Positions 58,432 through 64,000 of a DNA stretch of 64,000 bases are shown piece after piece. The notes under the pieces are model-generated. The model saw only the letters and a program-made list of their open reading frames with translations. It had not been told where the DNA came from and searched no databases. How positions within the stretch are numbered: the first letter of the stretch is position 1; every line of letters starts with the position of its first letter. The DNA comes from Clostridium sp. CAG:609 (GTDB lineage Bacteria; Bacillota_I; Bacilli_A; RF39; UBA660), in NCBI GenBank assembly GCA_000438075.1, contig FR903536.1:39201-103200 (forward strand). The letters are read 5' to 3'. The position numbers and the translations under genes were made by a program.

Positions 58432-59194
58432 AAAATACCATTTCTTTATTATCTAGCTTAAATCTATCTGCTAACGTTGTTAAAAATTCCGAATTTGTAG
58501 GTCTGCTACGGTCAAAATCGATACTATTACCAAACAAGTCTTCCATAAGTTTGATGTCACCTCTGGTCCAACTTATCTCTATTGCATGTCGTATTGCTCT
58601 TTCAACTCTGCTAGATGTGGTTTGGTATTTATCGGCAATCTTCGGGTATATTTCTTTAGTAACCAAGACTGATGCTTCTTCATCCCTATATAATAAGAGT
58701 ACTCCTTCTCTGATATATTGATAACCTCGAACATGGCTGGGTATTCCTAAATCATGAAGCATGCTACTTACACCTAATTCTAACTTTTCACTTTTTAAAT
58801 CTAAAACTTCATCTTTATGTGCTATTAAATCACTAATTCTATTATTTACCACATCCATGTCGATTGGTTTTAGCATAAAATAACTTGCTCCGAGTACTTG
58901 AGCTCTCTTAATTGTAAAATCATCTTTAAAACTTGATAAAACCATAATTTTCTTTTCAATATTGTGATTTTTCATTTCCTCAAGTATTTTAAGTCCATCA
59001 TAATGCGTAAGAATCAAATCTAACATAACTAAATCATATGAATTTTTATTGTTAAGTAAATAATCAACAGCACATCTTCCATCAGTAAATCCTCCAACAA
59101 CACTTACTGCCTCACTATTCTTAAAGTAATCTTTTACACTCTTAATAAGTGTTTCATTGTCATCTACAACTACTACCCTAAATTGTTTTTTCAT
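58430..59194 (-). CDS. spo0A: Stage 0 sporulation response regulator Spo0A
   Basis: Master regulator of entry into sporulation. Receiver domain 1-125: acidic pair Asp11/Asp12, phosphoacceptor Asp59 (VMLDL), SS87-88, Lys109. The C-terminal effector domain (about 145-250) has the Spo0A-specific HD.GIP.H..GY.Y.REG...VYPKIA-type sequence (here HDLGIPSHVRGYQYIREG and IYPKIADKYQTTSSRVERAIRHAIE, the DNA-reading helix) and NSEFL. 254 residues, normal. Its usual neighbour spoIVB is absent here; it lies between tpiA and gpmI. Confidence 0.97.
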   Translation of the reverse strand: MKKQFRVVVVDDNETLIKSVKDYFKNSEAVSVVGGFTDGRCAVDYLLNNKNSYDLVMLDLILTHYDGLKILEEMKNHNIEKKIMVLSSFKDDFTIKRAQVLGASYFMLKPIDMDVVNNRISDLIAHKDEVLDLKSEKLELGVSSMLHDLGIPSHVRGYQYIREGVLLLYRDEEASVLVTKEIYPKIADKYQTTSSRVERAIRHAIEISWTRGDIKLMEDLFGNSIDFDRSRPTNSEFLTTLADRFKLDNKEMVF

Positions 59195-59276
59195 ATTTTT
59201 CCCTTTCGTATAAAAAACTTATTTTCATCCCTACAACCTCATTATAAGACACTAATACCTAAAAAGCTACAAAAAC

Positions 59277-59327
59277 TTTTGTCGAACTATGTCTAGTTCT
59301 GTATATCTATGTAAAATTATGTCGAAA
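59277..59327. promoter_or_regulatory. Pair of perfect Spo0A boxes upstream of spo0A
   Basis: TGTCGAA occurs at 59280-59286 and 59320-59326, an exact match to the 0A box TGNCGAA, 40 nt apart. Between them is GAACTA-TGTC-TAGTTC, a small palindrome. They lie 86-132 nt upstream of the spo0A start, between spo0A and the tpiA terminator, so they fit autoregulation. A TATAAT on the minus strand lies at 59241-59246. Confidence 0.75.
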
Positions 59328-59340
59328 AAGTTATATTTTA

Positions 59341-59362
59341 AAAGAAGAAGTGTTTTACTTCT
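59341..59362 (-). terminator. Terminator after tpiA
   Basis: Minus strand AGAAGT-loop-ACTTCT followed by TCTTTT, just at the tpiA stop. Confidence 0.6.
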
Positions 59363-60065
59363 CCATTTCTACCAATATGTCTTTAACTATTGTTACGTCC
59401 AATGATGCTCCACCTACTAAAAAGCCATTAATATTTTTAATTTTGCATAAAGACTCTATATTTTCGTTATTAACACTACCACCATATAAACAATCCACCT
59501 TATATTCATATTTTTCCATTATCGTTGTTTTTATAAAATTAATTGTTTCATTTATTTCATCAATTTCCGGAGTTACTCCGGTACCTATTGCCCAAACAGG
59601 TTCATATGCAATCATAATATTTTTGAGACTAACATTATTAAGTACTTCACTTATTTGTTTTTCAAGTACCATATAAGTATTGCCATTTTCTCTATCAGAT
59701 AATGATTCACCAATACAATATATTACTTTTAAACCAGCTTCATGAGCGTTATTAATCTTGTTTATAAAATCAATATTTATTTCATGTTTATAGTTTCTTC
59801 TTTCACTATGACCTATAATAACATATGTTACTCCAAGGCTCTTTACTTGAAAAGCTTCAATTTCTCCAGTTATAGTTTTATCCATAAATGAACTTATATC
59901 CTGAACCCCAAGTTCATAACTAGTTTTATCAAACATTGATAAATAACATACCGGAGGGATTAAAACTAACTTTACTTTTGTTTCAATGTCTCCAAGTCTA
60001 TTATTATATTTTATAATATCTTCTTTAAGTAATTTATTTTTAAAATTACAAACTAAATATTTCAT
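59355..60065 (-). CDS. tpiA: Triosephosphate isomerase
   Basis: Glycolytic TIM barrel. Catalytic residues are clear: N7-x-K9 (CNFKNKL, replacing the common GNWKMN), VIIGHSERR (His) and IAYEPVWAIGTG (Glu), with the phosphate loop LYGGSVNNEN. 236 residues, about 12 shorter than most. Follows pgk by one base. Confidence 0.97.
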   Translation of the reverse strand: MKYLVCNFKNKLLKEDIIKYNNRLGDIETKVKLVLIPPVCYLSMFDKTSYELGVQDISSFMDKTITGEIEAFQVKSLGVTYVIIGHSERRNYKHEINIDFINKINNAHEAGLKVIYCIGESLSDRENGNTYMVLEKQISEVLNNVSLKNIMIAYEPVWAIGTGVTPEIDEINETINFIKTTIMEKYEYKVDCLYGGSVNNENIESLCKIKNINGFLVGGASLDVTIVKDILVEMEK

Positions 60066-60066
60066 T

Positions 60067-61191
60067 TTATTCCATCCATTCTAATGCTTTAAGATTTTCA
60101 TCTGCGATATATTCTAAAGTAGCTCCGCCTCCACTTGATACATAATAAAATTTATTATTAAATCCCAACTTTTTAACAGCACTTGCTGTATCTCCACCAC
60201 CAATGATAACTTTTTTACCACTTTCAAGTAACACGTTAAATAAATTCTGAGTTCCTTCGACGAATCTTTCATCTTCAAACTTACCACATGTTCCATTTAC
60301 AAATATTACTTCACACATATCAATATACTTTTTAAACATGTCTATACTTTTATTGCCTAAGTCATATATAATTCCATCATCTATTGTAAAATCTATCGGC
60401 AAAACTATTTTTTTCTTATATGCTTCCATTAAATCAGCAAGTTCATTTAATATATCTTTATCATCAGTTGCGATACTGTTTCCAACATCAGCACCCTTTG
60501 CTTTCAAAAATGAATTGGCAATACCACCACCTACCAATAAATAATCACATCTTTCTAATAAAGATTTAATAATTGGTAATTTATCATCAACTTTAGCTCC
60601 CCCCATAAAAACACCAAAAGGATGAGGTGTATCTTTAACTAGTATTTCTAAATGTTTAAGTTCATCCATTACTAAAAAACCAATAGCATGAGGTAAGTAC
60701 TTACAAATACCAGCAGTTGATGCATGAGCTCTGTGCATTGAACCAAAAGCATCATTAATATATATATCACCTAAAGAAGCAAAGTATTTAGCTAGTTCTA
60801 AGTCATTTCCACTTTCACGTTTTTCAAAAACATCCATAAATCTGGTATTTTCAAGTAAAATAACATCACCTAAATTACATGATAAAACCATTTCCCTAAC
60901 CTTTTCACCATAACAATTGTCAATAAACTTAACTTCCTTTTTTAGTAAATTAGCAAGTTCCATAGCAACAATTTTTAAACTATTTTTTTTCTTATCTTCT
61001 TCTTTTTTAATTCTTCCAAAATGACTAAGTATTACAACCTTACAATTATTATCAAGCAAATACTTAATCGTAGGTAATTCCTTAGAAATCTTCGAATTAT
61101 CTTTGATAACTCCATTTTCCACTGGAACATTAAAATCACTTCTTAATACCACACATTTATTTTTTAAATCCATTTCTTCAATCGTCTTCAT
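60067..61191 (-). CDS. pgk: Phosphoglycerate kinase
   Basis: ATP-forming glycolytic kinase. RSDFNVP at the N-terminus, LSHFGR, LLENTRF, the INDAFGSMHRAHAST motif, GGAKVDDKLP hinge Lys, and IGGGDTASAVKKLGF near the end. 374 residues, about 20 shorter than typical. RBS GGAGGA before the ATG. Confidence 0.98.
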   Translation of the reverse strand: MKTIEEMDLKNKCVVLRSDFNVPVENGVIKDNSKISKELPTIKYLLDNNCKVVILSHFGRIKKEEDKKKNSLKIVAMELANLLKKEVKFIDNCYGEKVREMVLSCNLGDVILLENTRFMDVFEKRESGNDLELAKYFASLGDIYINDAFGSMHRAHASTAGICKYLPHAIGFLVMDELKHLEILVKDTPHPFGVFMGGAKVDDKLPIIKSLLERCDYLLVGGGIANSFLKAKGADVGNSIATDDKDILNELADLMEAYKKKIVLPIDFTIDDGIIYDLGNKSIDMFKKYIDMCEVIFVNGTCGKFEDERFVEGTQNLFNVLLESGKKVIIGGGDTASAVKKLGFNNKFYYVSSGGGATLEYIADENLKALEWME

Positions 61192-61209
61192 TTTTTATCC
61201 TCCATAATT

Positions 61210-61238
61210 ATTTTATCAAAAACTAAAAACTTTGTAAA
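61210..61238 (-). promoter_or_regulatory. Promoter of pgk-tpiA
   Basis: Minus strand TTTACA (61233-61238), 17-nt spacer, TAAAAT (61210-61215), directly before pgk. Confidence 0.5.
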
Positions 61239-61245
61239 TATTAAT

Positions 61246-61274
61246 TTGACATATACACAAACCTATGTTAGAAT
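61246..61274 (+). promoter_or_regulatory. Strong sigma-A promoter of the transglutaminase-like gene
   Basis: TTGACA (61246-61251), 17-nt spacer, TAGAAT (61269-61274). It overlaps the ATG at 61265, which rules that codon out as the start. Confidence 0.75.
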
Positions 61275-61297
61275 ATATACTACAAAACGGGGGTATT

Positions 61298-62479
61298 ATG
61301 AAATTACAAATTATTATTAACAAAAAACAAAGCGTAGAAAAAATAGCTACGTATTACGAAGATAAAAATGAACTACAATTAATATTTAAAAATACCAAGG
61401 AATATCTTGCATTTTTAAAACGTCGTGAATTAACAAAAGATGATTTTGATTCTATATTTAATTCAGAAGATGAAATAAAGAAATTATTAAGAAGAAAAGA
61501 CTTACTTAATAGTCTTGATGATGCACCAATACACATCCCAATTATGTCACTAAATGATGTACCAAAATTATTACTTAAGCAAAAAAGAAATATTATTTTA
61601 CAAGTATCAAAGTTATCTTTTCAAGATAAATTAACATTAATTACTAATCCATTAATACAAGATAACGTGTGTTTCCAAGATAAATATACTCACACTGAAA
61701 CAATAAATCTTAAAGATATGTTAATGATGTATCAAACAATATGTAGTGATTTAAAAGAAATACAAGATAAGAATTATTCACCCGCTGAAGCAACATACTA
61801 TATCTATAATTTATTAAAACAAAAACCATACAATGAAGAAGATATAAATGAAGATATCAACAAAAGTAGAAGTGTTTCTCAAATACTAAAGGGAGAAAAA
61901 ATAGTTTGTGCGGGATATACTAACCTATTTTTAATGTATGCAGATGCCCTAAATCTAAAAGTTGATCGAATAAATTGGGCTTCAAAAATTGAAGAAGCAG
62001 GCCACTCATCAATCATGATTTATCTTAAAGACGAAAAATATAAAATTGATGGAATTTATGATATTGATATTTGCTGGGATTCTCTATCAAATGATTTAGA
62101 TACCCTACATCAAAACAGTATCACCAACTTTTTAGTTCCACCAATCATAGATAAATATATAAAAGAAAAAAACAACCTAGTACCAGAACTAAGTCCTTAT
62201 TTCTTTATATTAAGTAACTTTAAACACTTACTTAAAGATGACACTGAATCAATATTTTACAAAAAATTCATTATTCAAAGACTAAGGCGTCTAAAAGAAA
62301 CATTTAATCTAAACTTATCAAGTGACTTATTTACAATATTTACTCTCCAATCTCTAGGCAACAGAGTAATTGATGAAAAAGTTCTAAAAGAAATAATAAT
62401 GAAAGTAACTCCAAAAAGTGAACAAGACTTACAAACAACAATAAACTCAAGCTACCATCATTTAAAGAGAACAAAATAA
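61298..62479 (+). CDS. Transglutaminase-like superfamily protein, probably cytoplasmic
   Basis: 393 residues from the ATG at 61298, with GGGGG 4 nt upstream and a consensus promoter just before it. A papain-like triad is suggested by Cys204 (KIVCAGYTNLF), His236 (AGHSSIMIYL) and Asp251 (YKIDGIYDID), in the transglutaminase order. No signal peptide or membrane helix is seen, so it is likely intracellular. N- and C-terminal parts are helical and unfamiliar. Substrate unknown. Confidence 0.8.
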   Translation: MKLQIIINKKQSVEKIATYYEDKNELQLIFKNTKEYLAFLKRRELTKDDFDSIFNSEDEIKKLLRRKDLLNSLDDAPIHIPIMSLNDVPKLLLKQKRNIILQVSKLSFQDKLTLITNPLIQDNVCFQDKYTHTETINLKDMLMMYQTICSDLKEIQDKNYSPAEATYYIYNLLKQKPYNEEDINEDINKSRSVSQILKGEKIVCAGYTNLFLMYADALNLKVDRINWASKIEEAGHSSIMIYLKDEKYKIDGIYDIDICWDSLSNDLDTLHQNSITNFLVPPIIDKYIKEKNNLVPELSPYFFILSNFKHLLKDDTESIFYKKFIIQRLRRLKETFNLNLSSDLFTIFTLQSLGNRVIDEKVLKEIIMKVTPKSEQDLQTTINSSYHHLKRTK

Positions 62480-62484
62480 AAATT

Positions 62485-62530
62485 CTATTCCGAAAACTTT
62501 AAAAAAATTTATTTTTTCGGAATAGATTTT
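62485..62530. terminator. Bidirectional terminator between transglutaminase-like and ATPase genes (39-nt palindrome copy A)
   Basis: CTATTCCGAAAA (62485-62496) pairs with TTTTCGGAATAG (62514-62525), then a T-run on the plus strand and A-run/T-run on the other side. The loop sequence is also shared with copy C at the end of the window, so it is more than a chance stem. Confidence 0.8.
62486..62524 (+). repeat. 39-nt palindromic element, copy A
   Basis: Begins TATTCCGAAAA and ends TTTTCGGAATA; identical over all 39 nt, loop included, to copy C (63960-63998), in the same orientation. Confidence 0.85.
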
Positions 62531-62532
62531 TT

Positions 62533-63735
62533 TTATATTGCCTTATCACTACTTAAAAAATTAGCTATATCAACAACATAAATACCTTCATATTGATAAG
62601 TATCATGTTTTGTTCGAGCAACTAATACTTTTGGATAAGCATCTTGAATTTTCAAAAGCGGAGATACTTCCCTTTCAAAAGTAGATTCAATAGAAATATC
62701 ATCAGATACTTGAATATATATTTTTTCATTTTGTTTTTTAATAACAAAATCAATTTCCTTTTGATAAAGAGTTCCAACATAAACTTCATAACCTCTTCTT
62801 AAAAGTTCTATCGCAACAATATTTTCATAGACTCTACCATAATCCATATTTCTAGTACCTAAAACTGCATACTTAAAAGATGGATCTGCTAAATAATATT
62901 TATTGTGAGTACTCAACAGTTTTTTACCCTTAATATCATATCTTTCTATTTTATAAAATAAATATGCACTACATAAATAACTAATATATTTTGTTATAGT
63001 TTTATCCGTTATACTAACATTATTTGCATTTAAAGCACTTGCTATATTATTTGCAGAAGTAAGATTAGAAATATTGTCTATCAAATAATTAGCTAGATTT
63101 TCAATAATATTAGTATTTCTTATCTTATATTTATCCTTAATATCTCTAATTATTAATGTATTAAAAACTTCCTTTATATATTGATACTTTTCCTCATCAT
63201 TTTTATAAAGATAAGCTCCGGACATACCGCCTTCTTTAACATATTTATCAAAACCATCATTAATATCTTTTATCTTATAATATTCAACATATTCTTTAAA
63301 AGAAAATGGATAAACTTCAATTTTAAAAGTTCTACCTGTAAACAAAGTTGCCAAATCACTACTCATTAAAAATGCATTTGAACCAGTAATATATATATCA
63401 TATTTTTCTTCAGCATGAAAATTATTTATAGCAACTTCAAAATCCTCACACATTTGAACTTCATCTATCATAATAAAATTATTCTTATTTTTAACATATT
63501 TTTTTTCAACATAATCTATCAACAAATCACATTTCTTTAAACCATTAAACTTATGTAAATTATAATTAATATGAATTATATTTGCATCTTTATCTGTTTT
63601 AGTTACATATTCTTTAAATTCTTCCAACAACTTAGACTTACCACATCTTCGTATCCCAGTAATAACTTTAATATCTGGTATACCTATAACATTAATAAGT
63701 TCATCTAAATAATTATTTCTTTCAATTAGTTTCAT
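62533..63735 (-). CDS. AAA-family ATPase with C-terminal DUF4143
   Basis: About 400 residues from the ATG at 63735 (GGAG 8 nt upstream; the open frame to 63744 uses a GTG). Walker A GIRRCGKSK is at about 28-36, Walker B FIMIDEVQ with Asp91/Glu92, then a sensor ITGSNAFLMSSDLATLFTGR. The C-terminal DUF4143 part has EIDFVIKK of a PD-(D/E)xK-like core. These ATPases are common in gut bacteria and archaea; their role is unproven. It lies among the 39-nt palindromes and has its own promoter. Confidence 0.9.
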   Translation of the reverse strand: MKLIERNNYLDELINVIGIPDIKVITGIRRCGKSKLLEEFKEYVTKTDKDANIIHINYNLHKFNGLKKCDLLIDYVEKKYVKNKNNFIMIDEVQMCEDFEVAINNFHAEEKYDIYITGSNAFLMSSDLATLFTGRTFKIEVYPFSFKEYVEYYKIKDINDGFDKYVKEGGMSGAYLYKNDEEKYQYIKEVFNTLIIRDIKDKYKIRNTNIIENLANYLIDNISNLTSANNIASALNANNVSITDKTITKYISYLCSAYLFYKIERYDIKGKKLLSTHNKYYLADPSFKYAVLGTRNMDYGRVYENIVAIELLRRGYEVYVGTLYQKEIDFVIKKQNEKIYIQVSDDISIESTFEREVSPLLKIQDAYPKVLVARTKHDTYQYEGIYVVDIANFLSSDKAI

Positions 63736-63759
63736 ATTCGTCACTCCATATCCATAATA

Positions 63760-63788
63760 ATTATATCATTCTATTCCGAAAAAATCAA
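63760..63788 (-). promoter_or_regulatory. Promoter of the AAA/DUF4143 gene, overlapped by a palindrome
   Basis: Minus strand TTGATT (63783-63788), 17-nt spacer, TATAAT (63760-63765). The palindrome copy B covers the -35 and most of the spacer, so a protein bound there could block transcription. Confidence 0.7.
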
Positions 63789-63810
63789 TTTTTTTTATTT
63801 TCTCGGAATA
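63772..63810 (-). repeat. 39-nt palindromic element, copy B (inverted)
   Basis: TATTCCG...CGGAATA, same length as copies A and C. Its reverse complement is the better match to them, with several changes in the loop and inner arms. Confidence 0.75.
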
Positions 63811-63959
63811 GAACAAAATCAAAACCTTTGACAGTTGTATCCCAAAAATAGCTCTTAAGCCCAGTGTTTACGGGAAATTTTGCAAAACAAAAAATTGCGT
63901 ACTTGTTCTTTAATATTTAAAATTTTTAATACAAATCAAATAAGAAATTAAATATTTCT

Positions 63960-63998
63960 TATTCCGAAAACTTTAAAAAAATTTATTTTTTCGGAATA
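63960..63998 (+). repeat. 39-nt palindromic element, copy C
   Basis: Identical to copy A including the loop. The region 63811-63959 between B and C has no ORF or clear signal beyond AT-rich sequence; a gene may begin beyond the window end. Confidence 0.85.
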
Positions 63999-64000
63999 AG

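Noticed and set aside
61265..61297. Upstream ATG start for the transglutaminase-like gene
   Set aside because: It lies in the spacer of the TTGACA/TAGAAT promoter and has no RBS; the ATG at 61298 has one.

Overview
The window is AT-rich chromosomal DNA from a Bacillota (Firmicutes) bacterium, probably an uncultured gut-type lineage. The grounds are a very low GC content, AAGGAGG-type ribosome binding sites, standard-code use of TGA as a stop, a zinc-type S14, a DUF951 protein, FemX-like cell-wall enzymes, a WalJ-like hydrolase, a collagen-like Gly-Pro-Thr protein and Spo0A. Spo0A and a collagen-like gene with a sigma-K-like promoter suggest that the lineage descends from, or still is, a spore former. 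L30 (rpmD) is missing from the ribosomal operon. No insertion sequence, integrase, relaxase, tRNA, rRNA or CRISPR array was found.

Layout. 1-3290: a truncated zinc alcohol dehydrogenase, an MscS channel, an unknown protein, a TVP38-type membrane protein and a small rhodanese. 3344-14877: a compact, all-minus type IV secretion locus with a VirB2-like pilin, VirB6/TrbL-like channel, PrgI/VirB3-like protein, TraC-domain protein, VirB4 ATPase, a large composite peptidoglycan hydrolase, an anchored unknown protein and a VirD4 coupling protein. It has no relaxase. 15020-17502: two tandem FemX-like transferases. 17644-19096: LemA and the collagen-like protein. 19129-25033: a housekeeping operon (rplI, dnaB, M23 peptidase, walJ-like, rlmH, MYG1, ung). 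25102-27665: an MBOAT acyltransferase with a DHHW partner. 27753-28778: rpsF-ssb-rpsR behind an S6:S18 leader, preceded by a GC-rich segment that looks like structured RNA. 29275-35112: parA-parB-DUF951-abgT-ychF-BI-1-RDD. 35285-38522: two paralogous anchored variable proteins, an XRE regulator and a small Cys-rich protein. 38571-38808: a large nested palindrome. 38809-52648: the S10-spc-alpha ribosomal operon with secY, adk, map, infA and rpoA. 52884-55234: a sulfite-oxidase-like small protein and a giant prepilin-like protein. 55293-61191: three tandem paralogues of unknown function behind gpmI, then spo0A, tpiA and pgk. 61298-63735: a transglutaminase-like protein and an AAA/DUF4143 ATPase gene among three related 39-nt palindromes.

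How the parts fit. Much of the accessory content points at the envelope: the secretion machine with its wall hydrolase, the cross-bridge transferases, MBOAT/DHHW acylation, the M23 peptidase, anchored variable proteins and a prepilin-like protein. The most unusual unit is the relaxase-less secretion locus with its multi-module hydrolase. Other points worth a look are the unidentified GC-rich RNA-like segment upstream of rpsF, the variable-protein pair with a GC-rich hairpin after one stop codon, the 39-nt palindromes around the ATPase gene (one overlapping its promoter), and perfect 0A boxes upstream of spo0A. All functional statements are from reading the sequence; no database search was run.
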